Below are positions 48,866 through 59,776 of a DNA stretch of 64,000 bases, in pieces. Position numbers and translations under genes: made by a program. The stretch is from Microvirga mediterraneensis. GTDB taxonomy: Bacteria > Pseudomonadota > Alphaproteobacteria > Rhizobiales > Beijerinckiaceae. How positions within the stretch are numbered: position 1 is the first letter of the stretch; each line of letters starts with the position of its first letter. The notes below the pieces were generated by a model that worked only from the letters and a program-made list of their open reading frames with translations, was not told where the DNA came from and did no database searches. The stretch lies in NCBI RefSeq assembly GCF_013520865.1, contig NZ_JACDXJ010000001.1, forward strand, positions 1,459,001 to 1,523,000, in the 5' to 3' direction.

Positions 48866-49486
48866 ATGTTGGCCATGGGGCAGCCTCAAACCGTCGTGTT
48901 CGATATCGGCAACGTCCTGCTGCGCTGGGATCCGCGCAATCTCTACCGCCGGATCTTCGACGACGAGGAGCAGATGGAGTGGTTCCTCGCCCATGTCTGC
49001 ACCCATGACTGGAATGTAGAGCAGGACCGGGGCCGCGATTGGGACGAGGCTGTGGCGCTTCTCGTGAAGGATCATCCGATGCACGAAGAGCAGATTCGGG
49101 CATTCCACGAGCGCTGGGACGAGACCGTCTCGGGCGTCTTCGACGACCATGTAGCGCTCCTGTTGCGCCTGCGGGAGGCGGGCGTGCCGAATTACTGCAT
49201 CACGAATTTCTCCGGGCCCAAATTCGTCCTGGCGCAGCAGCGTTTCCCGTTCCTGTCGGGTTTCGACGGCATCGTCGTATCCGGCGACGAGCGCCTCCTG
49301 AAGCCCGATCCGGCCATCTACCGTCTCCTGCTGGACCGCTATGGGCTGACGGCGGAAGACTGCGTGTTCATCGACGATTCCAAGCCGAACGTGGAGGCCG
49401 CCCGCGATATAGGCATGCACGCGATCCATTGTGTCGAGTCCGTCGACCTGGCGGCGGAGCTGCGGCGGTTCGGCTTTCCGGTTTGA
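48866..49486 (+). CDS. HAD-family hydrolase
   Basis: A 206-residue HAD subfamily IA phosphatase. Motif I is FDIGNVLLRWD (nucleophile Asp), motif II ITNFSG, motif III Lys in LKPDPAIY, motif IV FIDDSKPNVEAA. The start ATG 48866 follows AAAGGAAA; other in-frame ATGs lie at 48842 and 48875. Substrate unknown; the family includes haloacid and phosphosugar hydrolases. Confidence 0.9.
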   Translation: MLAMGQPQTVVFDIGNVLLRWDPRNLYRRIFDDEEQMEWFLAHVCTHDWNVEQDRGRDWDEAVALLVKDHPMHEEQIRAFHERWDETVSGVFDDHVALLLRLREAGVPNYCITNFSGPKFVLAQQRFPFLSGFDGIVVSGDERLLKPDPAIYRLLLDRYGLTAEDCVFIDDSKPNVEAARDIGMHAIHCVESVDLAAELRRFGFPV

Positions 49487-49564
49487 TGACGTGGAAGGTC
49501 GCCGTGGCCGTGAATGGCGGGCGGCAGCTCTTGCCCTCCAGGCCGGCTTGAGCCATCAGGCGGC

Positions 49565-52027
49565 ATGCGGGTTTTCGACACCTCCCTTCCCATCGATGCC
49601 GTTCTCGGCGACCTGACGGCCACCCTGCGCGCCCGCTCCAACGTGGTGCTCGTCGCCCCGCCGGGCGCCGGCAAGACCACGCGGGTGCCGCTGGTGCTGC
49701 TTGACGAGCCGTGGGTCGATGGCGGCAAGATCATCGTCCTGGAGCCCCGGCGGCTGGCCGCCCGGGCGGCGGCGGCGCGCATGGCGCAGACGCTCGGCGA
49801 GGCGGTCGGAGAAACGGTGGGCCTGCGCGTCCGCCTGGGCTCCAAGATCAGTCGGCGGACGCGGATCGAGGTCGTGACCGAGGGCGTCTTCGCCCGCATG
49901 ATCCTGGACGATCCGTCCCTCGACGGCGTTGCCGCCGTCCTCTTCGACGAGTTCCACGAGCGCTCCCTCGATGCGGATCTGGGGCTCGCCCTGGCTCTCG
50001 ATGCCCAAGGAGGCTTGCGGGAGGACCTGCGCCTCCTCGTCATGTCGGCGACGCTCGACGGCGCCCGGGTGGCGAGGCTGCTGGGCGAAGCGCCCGTCAT
50101 CGAATCGGAAGGCCGCGCCTATCCGGTCGAGACGCGTTATCTCGGGCGCGACCCCAACCGCCGCATCGAGGAGCAGGTGTCGGATGCGGTGACGCGGGCC
50201 TTGCGGGCGGAGAGCGGTTCCATCCTGGTCTTCCTGCCCGGACAGGGGGAGATCCGCCGGGTCGAGACCCTTTTGCGGGAGCGCATCGCGGATCCTGCTG
50301 TCGATATCGCGCCGCTCTATGGGGCGCTGGAGCGGGGCGAGCAGGACCTCGCGGTCAGTCCGGCCAAGCCTGGCCGCCGCAAGGTGGTGCTCGCCACCTC
50401 CATCGCAGAGACCTCGCTCACCATCGAGGGTGTTCGCGTCGTCATCGATTCAGGCTTGGCGCGAGTGCCGGTCTACGAGCCGAATATCGGCCTCACGCGT
50501 CTCGAAACCGTCCGCGTCTCCTGCGCCGCCGCTGACCAGCGCCGGGGCCGCGCAGGCCGCACGGAGCCCGGTGTGTGCTATCGGCTCTGGGAGGAGGCCG
50601 CGACGGGCGCGCTCGAGCCGTTCGGACGGCCGGAAATCCTCTCGGCCGATCTCGCGCCGTTGCTGCTCGATTGTGCCGCCTGGGGCGTCACCGATCCCAC
50701 GTCGCTCGCTTTCCTCGACCCGCCGCCCACACCGGCCTTGAAGGAGGCGAGAGCGCTGCTGCAGCAGCTCGGCGCTCTCGATGCGGAGGGGCGTATCACG
50801 GAGACAGGCCGGCGCCTGCGCGACCTGCCCCTGCCGCCGCGTCTCGCCCGGATGGTCTTGGCCGCGGGCGAGACGGGACAGGCACGCGAGGCCGCGGACA
50901 TCGCGGCCGTTCTCGTCGAACGCGGGCTGGGAGGCGATGCGACGGACCTCACGGAGCGCGTCGAGCGCTTCCGCCGGGACCGGTCGGGCCGGGCGCAGGA
51001 CATGCGGCGCATGGCGGACGGCTGGGCCAGGGGGAGCGACGGCTCCGCGACAGGCGAGCCACATTCCATCGGGGCGCTGCTGACGCTGGCCTATCCGGAT
51101 CGGATCGCGAAGGCGCGCGGCAAGACGGGCGAATACCTCATGGTCAATGGGCGCGGCGCCGTGCTCGAAGCGCATGAGAGGCTAGCCAGGGAACCTTACC
51201 TCGCCATCGCGGAGATCGCCGGCGGTGCCACCTCGGCGCGCATTCTCGCCGCGGCCGCCATTGCGCCGGACGAGATCGAGAGCCTGTTCGGCGGGGCAAT
51301 CGAGCAGCGCGACGAAGTCGCCTTCGACCGGCAGGCCAAGGCCCTGCGGGCGCGGGGCGTCAGGCGCCTCGGGGCCCTGCTCCTGAACGAGCGCCCGTTG
51401 AAGGTGCCGGCCACCGAGGCGGCGGCGCGTGCCCTGGCCGAAGGCCTGGTCTCCCTGGGCCTCGATGCCTTGCCCTGGTCGAAAGCGCTGGCGCAATGGC
51501 GCGAGCGCGTGATGTTCTTGCGCAAGGTCGAAGGCGAGGAATGGCCGGACCTGTCGGACGAGGCTTTGAGCCGCACGGCGGAGGAGTGGCTGGCGCCGCA
51601 TCTCATTGGCCGAACGGGTCTCAACGACATCGGCGCGGACCTGCTGAGCGAGGCCCTGCGCGGCCTTGTGCCCTGGAACCTGCAGCGGCGCCTCGATGTG
51701 GAGGCGCCGACCCATATCGAGGTGCCGACGGGATCGCAGATCCCGATCGATTACGGGGCCGAGGAGGGGCCCGTCCTGGCCGTGCGCGTGCAGGAGCTGT
51801 TCGGGCTCGACAAGCACCCCACCATCGCGGCGGGGCGCGTACCGCTCATCCTGCATCTCCTGTCCCCTGCACACCGCCCGATCCAGATCACCCGTGACCT
51901 GCCGGGTTTCTGGCGCGGCTCCTGGGCGGCCGTACGGGCCGACATGCGTGGGCAATACCCCAAGCACCCCTGGCCGGAGGACCCGCTCACCGCACCGCCG
52001 ACGCGGCATGCGCGCCGGAGACAGTAA
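49565..52027 (+). CDS. hrpB: ATP-dependent helicase HrpB
   Basis: An 820-residue DEAH-type RNA helicase of the HrpB family. Walker A APPGAGKTT (31-39), Walker B/DEAH-equivalent DEFH (128-131), motif III SATLDG, and motif VI QRRGRAGRTEPG. A long family-specific C-terminal region (DUF-type) follows and ends in the Pro-rich RGQYPKHPWPEDP, typical of HrpB. ATG 49565 gives the expected start MRVFDTSLPIDAVL. Role in rRNA or mRNA processing is not defined. Confidence 0.95.
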   Translation: MRVFDTSLPIDAVLGDLTATLRARSNVVLVAPPGAGKTTRVPLVLLDEPWVDGGKIIVLEPRRLAARAAAARMAQTLGEAVGETVGLRVRLGSKISRRTRIEVVTEGVFARMILDDPSLDGVAAVLFDEFHERSLDADLGLALALDAQGGLREDLRLLVMSATLDGARVARLLGEAPVIESEGRAYPVETRYLGRDPNRRIEEQVSDAVTRALRAESGSILVFLPGQGEIRRVETLLRERIADPAVDIAPLYGALERGEQDLAVSPAKPGRRKVVLATSIAETSLTIEGVRVVIDSGLARVPVYEPNIGLTRLETVRVSCAAADQRRGRAGRTEPGVCYRLWEEAATGALEPFGRPEILSADLAPLLLDCAAWGVTDPTSLAFLDPPPTPALKEARALLQQLGALDAEGRITETGRRLRDLPLPPRLARMVLAAGETGQAREAADIAAVLVERGLGGDATDLTERVERFRRDRSGRAQDMRRMADGWARGSDGSATGEPHSIGALLTLAYPDRIAKARGKTGEYLMVNGRGAVLEAHERLAREPYLAIAEIAGGATSARILAAAAIAPDEIESLFGGAIEQRDEVAFDRQAKALRARGVRRLGALLLNERPLKVPATEAAARALAEGLVSLGLDALPWSKALAQWRERVMFLRKVEGEEWPDLSDEALSRTAEEWLAPHLIGRTGLNDIGADLLSEALRGLVPWNLQRRLDVEAPTHIEVPTGSQIPIDYGAEEGPVLAVRVQELFGLDKHPTIAAGRVPLILHLLSPAHRPIQITRDLPGFWRGSWAAVRADMRGQYPKHPWPEDPLTAPPTRHARRRQ

Positions 52028-52189
52028 TTGTTAGCGTCTTAAATTCAGAATAGAGGAGTGAGTCTGTTTGAAAAAAATTGAGAAATTCAGAGTATTTAAT
52101 ATGATTAGAAAAATTATTTGTGAAGTATTATTTTTGAAATATTGATAGGAGATTAAATTGTTATAGATATTGAATGTATGGTTTTTGTG
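52028..52189. other. AT-rich gap after hrpB
   Basis: No gene is seen in these 160 bases. They are strongly AT-rich (runs such as GAAAAAAATTG and ATTATTTTTG) in an otherwise GC-rich region. Together with the AT-richer methyltransferase gene that follows, this looks like inserted DNA. Confidence 0.5.
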
Positions 52190-52828
52190 TCAAAAAACAC
52201 CAGGTATTAAACGATTGCGGACTTTTACAGTATAGATTTTGTACTCTTGATCCTGAGAGAGGGTGCGTTCTTCCGCCAGGATGCGGAGAACTTGGAATGT
52301 AGAGGCTGACAGATAGCAAACAATATTATGAATTGTGGGGTTGGCTAAGAGAAAGCCAATCTGAGTTACCACATATCCGAAATACATAGGGTGACGGACA
52401 AAATTGTAAGGGCCGTTTGTCTTGACACCTCGGTTGGCGGCAACAATCCCGAAGCTACGTCGAAGGGAAAGTTTGGCCCAAATATTGATAATTATTCCTG
52501 TCAGCATAAATGCGCCCGAGAGGCTGACAGGCACAAGCGGCTCTCCACCAGGGATCGCGAACAGGGGAAGGATGGTTCCGGCAACGGCGACACACCAGTC
52601 AGTGGGGCTGAGAGAAACCTGATTGCTGATCCTTCTCACAAGGAGAAAACCGATAATGAGGCATTCTGCGACTACTTGTAGGAGGAGAATTACTTTTCCC
52701 GTTTCCATGTAATCATCTAGAAATCGCATTGCGAAAAAACTTAAGAATGTCGCTGCGGTTGCCCGCTCTAACATATCGAGAGCGAAAGGTAACTTGACTT
52801 TGCGCAGTTGAAAAATAGCGCTCTTCAT
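52190..52828 (-). CDS. ICMT-like phospholipid/isoprenylcysteine methyltransferase family protein
   Basis: A 212-residue polytopic membrane protein with about five helices. The C-terminal signature GPYNFVRHPMYFGYVVTQIG and the later RILAEERTL match the isoprenylcysteine carboxyl methyltransferase/PEMT superfamily, whose members methylate membrane lipids or prenylated substrates with SAM. Codon use and GC content differ from neighbouring genes, which suggests horizontal gain. The substrate is unknown. Confidence 0.75.
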   Translation of the reverse strand: MKSAIFQLRKVKLPFALDMLERATAATFLSFFAMRFLDDYMETGKVILLLQVVAECLIIGFLLVRRISNQVSLSPTDWCVAVAGTILPLFAIPGGEPLVPVSLSGAFMLTGIIINIWAKLSLRRSFGIVAANRGVKTNGPYNFVRHPMYFGYVVTQIGFLLANPTIHNIVCYLSASTFQVLRILAEERTLSQDQEYKIYTVKVRNRLIPGVF

Positions 52829-53038
52829 AATCGCTGCTCGAGTGCCGAGTTAAGGAACTTATCCTTCATATCGTTGCATGCTGCGAGCAGGAGCAGCAAC
52901 TAGGGCGGATGTCTTAGGCCATCCGATGGTGCTCCCAGGGGAAGTGGCGCGGTGCCCTCTGGATAAAGTGCAAGGGCAGCCGGAGATGCCTGCCCCAAAA
53001 TGCGATGAAAAGCTTTGGCAGCCGACGAGTCGCTGCAC

Positions 53039-53416
53039 CTAATCCCGAAACGACTCGATCAGCCGTTCCGCCGTGGCGGGGTTGAGGGCCATGGGGATGT
53101 TGTAGACGAGGGCGAGGCGCATCAGGGCCTTCACGTCCACATCGTGCGGATGTGGCGAGAGCGGATCGACGAAGAAGAAGAGCACGTCGATCTTTCCGTC
53201 CGCAATCATCGCACCGATCTGCTGGTCGCCGCCGAGCGGGCCGCTTTTCAGCCGCGTGACGGAGAGCGACGGGCAACGCTCCATCACGCGCCCGCCGGTC
53301 GTGCCGGTGGCGAAGAGGGCGAAAGGCCGGAGGTCATTCTCGTACTTGGCCACGAATTCGGCCATGTCGGCCTTCTTGGCGTCGTGGGCCACGAGCGCCA
53401 GCGTCAATTGCTTCAT
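53039..53416 (-). CDS. mgsA: Methylglyoxal synthase
   Basis: A 125-residue cytoplasmic enzyme converting dihydroxyacetone phosphate to methylglyoxal and phosphate, a bypass when phosphate is short. The expected residues are present: His and Asp in [11 protein letters not shown], the phosphate-binding ATGTTG, Asp in [10 protein letters not shown] and the [15 protein letters not shown] stretch with catalytic Asp and His. Shorter than the E. coli enzyme (152) but typical of alphaproteobacterial forms. It is 12 bases after the DUF1194 gene on the same strand. Confidence 0.95.
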   Translation of the reverse strand: MKQLTLALVAHDAKKADMAEFVAKYENDLRPFALFATGTTGGRVMERCPSLSVTRLKSGPLGGDQQIGAMIADGKIDVLFFFVDPLSPHPHDVDVKALMRLALVYNIPMALNPATAERLIESFRD

Positions 53417-53428
53417 GGGAGGAACAGC

Positions 53429-54232
53429 TCAATTGCTCCAGCGGTCACGCCACTGCATCTCGCCGGCCATGCAGTTGGTGCGCGGAGGGGACTGAATGCG
53501 GTTGATCAAGGACTGCTCGGGCATCAGGTTGGCAACTTCCAGCAGGATCTTAGTCTTGATCGCCTCGATGAACTGGTCGCGTTCGCGGGCCGGTACCGTG
53601 AACGCGCCCTGGCCGCCGATGACGCAGTCTCTGTAATAGATGTCGAGATCCGGGATGTCGAGGTAGCCGGGCTGGCGCAGCATGATCGGCAGGCCGTTGA
53701 TGATGATCCCCTTGGCCACGGCCGCATCGCGCGCTTCGACCACGAGCCGGCCCTGGTTGTTCGGGCCGTCCCCGGAAATGTCGATGACCCGCCGCGCCGC
53801 GTTGAGTCCACTCTCATCGAGAAGTTTTACGCTGAAATCGATGGCGCTGGAGATCGAGGTTCGCTGTGCACGGCGTAAGGGAGTCGAGGAGATCTTGTCC
53901 GCGAAGGCCATCAGGCTCTCGGAATTGTCCAGGACCGTCCAGGGAACGATCACCTTCTGATCCGGCGAGCCCGCCCATTCCATGTAGGTCACGGCGATCC
54001 GGCCCAGCATCCCGCCGCGGATCGCGTCATGCACGAGCTTGGATCGGAAGGCCTGGGCGAAGCCCTCCCGCTGCAGGGCTTGTTCGTCCGTATCCATGGA
54101 GAAGGAGATGTCGACGGCAATCACAAGGGCGAGGTCGACCTCCGTGCCGGGCTGAGCCTGGGCGGGCGGTGCGGCAAGCGCCAGGAGGCAGGCGAGGGCT
54201 GCGGCCAAGCGGAGGAAGCCGGAACGAACCAT
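53429..54232 (-). CDS. DUF1194 von Willebrand-type exported protein
   Basis: A 267-residue protein with a signal peptide (LRLAAALACLLALAAPPAQAQ) and a von Willebrand A-like fold starting at LALVIAVDISFSMD, whose DxSxS is a metal-ion-dependent adhesion site. This matches DUF1194, common in Alphaproteobacteria and of unknown role. ATG 54232 was preferred to an upstream frame extension that lacks a signal. It is upstream of mgsA on the same strand. Confidence 0.85.
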   Translation of the reverse strand: MVRSGFLRLAAALACLLALAAPPAQAQPGTEVDLALVIAVDISFSMDTDEQALQREGFAQAFRSKLVHDAIRGGMLGRIAVTYMEWAGSPDQKVIVPWTVLDNSESLMAFADKISSTPLRRAQRTSISSAIDFSVKLLDESGLNAARRVIDISGDGPNNQGRLVVEARDAAVAKGIIINGLPIMLRQPGYLDIPDLDIYYRDCVIGGQGAFTVPARERDQFIEAIKTKILLEVANLMPEQSLINRIQSPPRTNCMAGEMQWRDRWSN

Positions 54233-54397
54233 CGGTATCTCCTTGTCGGGAGCCGGATTGGTCAGGTGAGTGTGCCAGCTTCTGAAACTAAGGCAGGGAC
54301 AGGCCAGGGCTAGAGGGCGGCCACATGGATGGCATCGCGGGGGGCAGTTCCGCAGGATTTCTTGAGGGGAGGCGCGGTCTATGGGACGAGACCGTCC

Positions 54398-54489
54398 CGT
54401 CATGGCCGGGCTTGTCCCGGCCATCTCGATACGGAGAAGCGTCGCGCTCTGAGAAAATCGAGATCACCGGCACGGGGCCGGTGATGACG
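54398..54489. repeat. GTCAT...ATGAC inverted repeat, copy 4
   Basis: CGTCAT (54398-54403) and ATGACG (54484-54489) are the ends. Inside, ATGGCCGGG/CCCGGCCAT and ATCACCGGC/GCCGGTGAT each form perfect hairpins, and ATCTCGAT (54423) pairs with ATCGAGAT (54457). It fills most of the gap between cmk and the DUF1194 gene. Confidence 0.85.
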
Positions 54490-54506
54490 TGGGAGGTGGA
54501 AGAGAT

Positions 54507-55145
54507 CTATCCGTTGATCGCAGATCGCCTGCGCTCTACGAGGTCGAGCGCGGCCCGGAAGGCGCCGTCGGCATCCAGATGGGTCGTGTCGAGGGTCATG
54601 GCGTCGGCGGCAGCCTTCAACGGAGCGGTGCTCCGGCTCATGTCGCGCTCGTCGCGGCGGCGGATATCCACCAGGATAGTCTCGTATTCCGCCTGCTCGC
54701 CCCGGCTCAGCAGCTCCCGGTGGCGTCGCCGTGCCCGTTCCTCGGGGGTTGCGGTGATGAAGAGCTTCACCTCCGCATCGGGGCAGACCACGGTTCCGAT
54801 GTCCCGGCCGTCGAGGACCGCGCCAGGTTCCTGGCCCCCGAACTGGCGCTGGAAGGCGAGGAGCGCGTCGCGGACCGGCTGATAGGCGGAGACCACCGAG
54901 GCGGCCTCGCCCATGGCGGCGCCGCGCAGGCGCGAATCGTCTTCCAGATGGCTGACGTCCAGGTTCTGCGCCGCTTGCGCGGCGGCGTCCCGGTCGGTGA
55001 GAGGGATGTCCCGGTCCATGAGCACGCGGGCGACGGCCCGGTAAAGCAGTCCCGTGTCCAGATGGGCGAAGCCGAAATGCTCGGCCAGACGCTTGCCCAG
55101 GGTCCCCTTGCCCGAGGCGGCGGGGCCGTCGATGGCGATGATCAT
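54507..55145 (-). CDS. cmk: Cytidylate kinase
   Basis: A 212-residue CMP/dCMP kinase supplying CDP for nucleic acid and phospholipid synthesis. P-loop GPAASGKGT at residues 7-15, then LDTGLLYRAVA and the GRDIGTVVCPDAEVK stretch. It begins 7 bases after the aroA stop on the same strand, a conserved operon order in this group. Confidence 0.96.
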   Translation of the reverse strand: MIIAIDGPAASGKGTLGKRLAEHFGFAHLDTGLLYRAVARVLMDRDIPLTDRDAAAQAAQNLDVSHLEDDSRLRGAAMGEAASVVSAYQPVRDALLAFQRQFGGQEPGAVLDGRDIGTVVCPDAEVKLFITATPEERARRRHRELLSRGEQAEYETILVDIRRRDERDMSRSTAPLKAAADAMTLDTTHLDADGAFRAALDLVERRRSAING

Positions 55146-55152
55146 GGGCCGG

Positions 55153-56559
<1,407 letters not shown>

Positions 56560-56675
56560 TCACGCGCAAGCTGGCACGAGCCTTCGCCTGCTCTTGCAAT
56601 TTCCTATTTGACAAGCCATTCCCTCATGACTAACGGAGCGTTCCCAACCTTTCACACGTAATCAAGGCAATCACC

Positions 56676-57062
56676 GTGGCCAAACCGGAACTCGGCTTGA
56701 AGCGCCAGTGCATGAGCTGCGGCGCGAAATTCTACGATCTCAACAAGGACCCTGCGGTCTGCCCGAAATGCGGCACCGTCTACCAGGCCGTCGCCATGAG
56801 CCGCGTCGCCGCTCCCGTGGCAGCCCGTGCCGCCGCCGCCCCCGACGACGACGAGACCGATCTCGAATCAACCGGGCCGGAGATGGTCTCCCTTGACGAG
56901 GTCGAGGCCGGCGAGAACGAGAAGGACATCCCGGTCGACGACGATATCGACGTGGCCGACGACGTGGCTGACGACGACACCTTCCTCGAGGACGAGGAAG
57001 AGGGCGACGACGACGTGTCCGACCTGATCGACAGCGATCTGGAAGACGACGAAGAGGCTTGA
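56676..57062 (+). CDS. FYDLN acid domain protein (TIGR02300 family)
   Basis: A 128-residue protein. The N-terminal zinc-ribbon-like CMSCGAKFYDLNKD and CPKCGTVYQ hold four Cys and the name-giving FYDLN. The rest is strongly acidic (runs of Asp and Glu). This is the alphaproteobacterial TIGR02300 family, unknown in function and usually divergent from aroA-cmk, as here. It starts at GTG 56676. Confidence 0.93.
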   Translation: MAKPELGLKRQCMSCGAKFYDLNKDPAVCPKCGTVYQAVAMSRVAAPVAARAAAAPDDDETDLESTGPEMVSLDEVEAGENEKDIPVDDDIDVADDVADDDTFLEDEEEGDDDVSDLIDSDLEDDEEA

Positions 57063-57141
57063 ACCTCGGACCGGAGGCGACTATAGAGACGCCTCTGCTT
57101 CGACAGAGACCGCCGCGGCACCCAGGCGCCGCGGCCGGAAT

Positions 57142-57217
<76 letters not shown>

Positions 57218-57231
57218 AACCTTTCAAAAAC

Positions 57232-57254
57232 AGCCGCCTTCTGGCGGCTTTTTT
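57232..57254 (+). terminator. Rho-independent terminator after tRNA-Ala
   Basis: Stem AGCCGCC/GGCGGCT with loop TTCT followed by a T run, 15 bases after the tRNA. Confidence 0.9.
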
Positions 57255-57288
57255 GTTGCGTGATTCCAGCCGGGGGCTGAATCTACTC

Positions 57289-57306
57289 CCAAAGCATAGG
57301 CTTTGG
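57289..57306. promoter_or_regulatory. Perfect dyad upstream of glcB, distal
   Basis: CCAAAGC-ATAG-GCTTTGG, a 7-bp inverted repeat with a 4-base centre, about 105 bases before the glcB ATG. It could be a protein-binding operator; no regulator family is assigned. Confidence 0.4.
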
Positions 57307-57365
57307 ACCGATCGTTCGTCCTTTTGCTCATGGCAATGACGTCGATCTTCATTTTTAGTCGCAGT

Positions 57366-57380
57366 GCCTTAAGCTAAGGC
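57366..57380. promoter_or_regulatory. Perfect dyad upstream of glcB, proximal
   Basis: GCCTTA-AGC-TAAGGC, a 6-bp inverted repeat with a 3-base centre, ending 29 bases before the glcB ATG. The position is suited to a repressor or activator operator over the leader or promoter. Confidence 0.4.
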
Positions 57381-57409
57381 AAAGCCCTTTAGCACCGAAA
57401 GCGGGAACG

Positions 57410-59626
57410 ATGACGACGCGCGTCCAGACGAACGGCCTCCAGGTTGCACCGGTTCTTCACGATTTCATCGAACGGGAGGCACTGGCCGGCACGGGAGTAT
57501 CGAGTTCCGCCTTCTGGGCCGGTTTGGCCGGGCTCGTCAGGGACTTTGCGCCCCGCGACCGCGAGCTGCTCGCCGTCCGCGACAAGATCCAGGGGCAGAT
57601 CGACGAGTATCACCGCACCCGCACCGGGAAGGCCTTCGATCAGGCGGATTACGAACGGTTCCTGCGCGATATCGGCTATCTCTTGCCGGAGCCGGAGGAT
57701 TTCTCGGTTCAGACGCAGCACGTGGACGACGAGATCGCCCGCATCGCCGGTCCCCAGCTCGTGGTGCCGGTCTCCAACGCCCGCTATGCGCTCAATGCCG
57801 CCAATGCCCGCTGGGGCAGCCTCTACGATGCCCTCTACGGCACCGATGCCATCCCGGAGGATGACGGCGCCACCCGGTCGGGCGGTTACAATAAGGAACG
57901 CGGGGCCAAGGTGGTTGAGCGCGCCCGCGAGGTGCTGGACCGTGCGGCGCCGCTCGCCGGCGGCAGCCACCGGGATGCGGCCGGTTATGCGGACCGGGAC
58001 GGAGCGCTCATCGTCACCCTGCAGGACGGCACCGAGACCGGCCTGATCGATCCGACCCAGTTCGTCGGCTATCAGGGCGATGCGGCCAGCCCGTCCTCCG
58101 TGCTCCTGCGCCACAACAACCTGCATCTCGACATCCGCATCGACCGCTCGCATCCGATCGGCGCCGAGGATCCGGCCGGGATCGCCGACGTGGTGATGGA
58201 ATCGGCCGTCTCCACCATCATGGACCTGGAGGACAGCGTCGCGGCCGTGGACGCCGAGGACAAGGTCCAAGTCTACCGCACCTGGCTCGGGCTGATGAAG
58301 GGCGATCTCGTCGAGAGCTTCGAGAAGGGCGGCAAAACCGTCGAGCGCCGCCTCAACCCCGACCGCGTCTACACCATGCCGAGCAGCGGCGAGCTGCGCC
58401 TGCACGGGCGCAGCCTCATGCTGGTGCGCAATGTCGGCCACCACATGTTCACCGACGCGGTGCTGGACGAGGCGGGCGAGGAGATTCCCGAGACCATCCT
58501 CGATGCCGCCGTCACCTCGCTGATCGCCATCCACGATCTCAAGGGCACCGGCCCGGTGCGCAACAGCCGCGCCGGCTCGGTCTACATCGTGAAGCCCAAG
58601 ATGCACGGACCGGACGAGGTCGCTTTCGCGAACGATCTCTTCGCGGCCGTCGAGGACATGCTGGGCCTTGCCCGCAACACGCTGAAAATGGGCATCATGG
58701 ACGAGGAGCGGCGCACCACCGTCAACCTCAAGGCCTGCATCAGGGCGGCGGCCGAGCGCATCGTGTTCATCAACACGGGCTTCCTCGACCGCACCGGCGA
58801 CGAGATCCATACCTCGATGGAAGCCGGTCCCATGATCCGCAAGAACGACATGAAGTCGACTGCCTGGATCAAGGCCTACGAGGACAACAACGTGGATGTG
58901 GGCCTCCTCTGCGGCCTGCCCGGCAAGGCGCAGATCGGCAAGGGCATGTGGGCGGCGCCCGACAAGATGGCCGACATGCTGGCGCAGAAGATCGGCCATC
59001 CCCAGGCCGGCGCCAGCACCGCCTGGGTGCCGTCGCCCACGGCCGCGACGCTCCATGCGCTGCATTACCACCAGATCGACGTTCCCGTCCGCCAGGAGGA
59101 GCTGAAGGCGCGCCCGCGCGCCAAGCTGTCCGACATCCTGACCATCCCGGTCTCCCAGTCGAACTGGGCGCCGGATGCGGTCCAGCAGGAGCTTGACAAC
59201 AACTGCCAGGGCATCCTCGGCTATGTGGTGCGCTGGATCGATCAGGGCGTCGGCTGCTCCAAGGTGCCTGACATCCACGATGTGGGGCTGATGGAGGATC
59301 GCGCGACCCTGCGCATCTCCAGCCAGCACCTCGCCAACTGGCTGCGCCACGGCATCGTGTCGAAGGATCAGGTGATGGAGACCCTGCGCCGCATGGCGGC
59401 CGTGGTGGACCGGCAGAATGCGGGCGATCAGCTTTATCGGCCGATGGCGCCCAAATTCGAGGGCCCGGCCTGGAACGCAGCCTGCGATCTGGTCTTCAAG
59501 GGCGCCGAGCAGCCGAACGGCTATACCGAATGGATCCTGCACGCGCGCCGTCGCGAGGCCAAGGCCGCAGGGGCGCCGGACCGCAGCGAGGAGAGCGGCG
59601 TCAAGACGAAGACGCAGGCGAAATAA
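57410..59626 (+). CDS. glcB: Malate synthase G
   Basis: A 738-residue monomeric glyoxylate-cycle enzyme condensing glyoxylate and acetyl-CoA to malate. Family stretches [55 protein letters not shown] and [15 protein letters not shown] hold the Mg and glyoxylate ligands. A class G C-terminal region with the catalytic Asp and Cys near [18 protein letters not shown] completes it. ATG at 57410. No aceA is nearby. Two dyads precede it. Confidence 0.97.
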   Translation: MTTRVQTNGLQVAPVLHDFIEREALAGTGVSSSAFWAGLAGLVRDFAPRDRELLAVRDKIQGQIDEYHRTRTGKAFDQADYERFLRDIGYLLPEPEDFSVQTQHVDDEIARIAGPQLVVPVSNARYALNAANARWGSLYDALYGTDAIPEDDGATRSGGYNKERGAKVVERAREVLDRAAPLAGGSHRDAAGYADRDGALIVTLQDGTETGLIDPTQFVGYQGDAASPSSVLLRHNNLHLDIRIDRSHPIGAEDPAGIADVVMESAVSTIMDLEDSVAAVDAEDKVQVYRTWLGLMKGDLVESFEKGGKTVERRLNPDRVYTMPSSGELRLHGRSLMLVRNVGHHMFTDAVLDEAGEEIPETILDAAVTSLIAIHDLKGTGPVRNSRAGSVYIVKPKMHGPDEVAFANDLFAAVEDMLGLARNTLKMGIMDEERRTTVNLKACIRAAAERIVFINTGFLDRTGDEIHTSMEAGPMIRKNDMKSTAWIKAYEDNNVDVGLLCGLPGKAQIGKGMWAAPDKMADMLAQKIGHPQAGASTAWVPSPTAATLHALHYHQIDVPVRQEELKARPRAKLSDILTIPVSQSNWAPDAVQQELDNNCQGILGYVVRWIDQGVGCSKVPDIHDVGLMEDRATLRISSQHLANWLRHGIVSKDQVMETLRRMAAVVDRQNAGDQLYRPMAPKFEGPAWNAACDLVFKGAEQPNGYTEWILHARRREAKAAGAPDRSEESGVKTKTQAK

Positions 59627-59644
59627 GCCGACAAGGGCGCCGCT

Positions 59645-59758
59645 AGAGCATCGGACCCAAAAGTGGAATGCACTTTTGGGATCGATCCGATGCTCCACTT
59701 CTTGGAAGAGCGCATCGTTCGATGCGGAAAACCGGGTCCACTTTTCCGCACGATGCGC
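59645..59758. repeat. GAGCATCG/AAAAGTGG palindromic repeat, copy 3
   Basis: Module A, AGAGCATCGGA...TCCGATGCTC (59645-59695), contains the perfect hairpin CCCAAAAGTG/CACTTTTGGG. Module B, GCGCATCG (59710-59717)...CGATGCGC (59751-59758), contains GGAAAACCGG and CACTTTTCC. It lies between convergent glcB and pxpC and may act as a bidirectional terminator. Confidence 0.8.
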
Positions 59759-59776
59759 TAGCGGCGCCCTTTTCAT

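Noticed and set aside
57389..59776. 795-codon antisense frame over glcB
   Set aside because: Shadow; it also runs through the palindromic repeat at its start.
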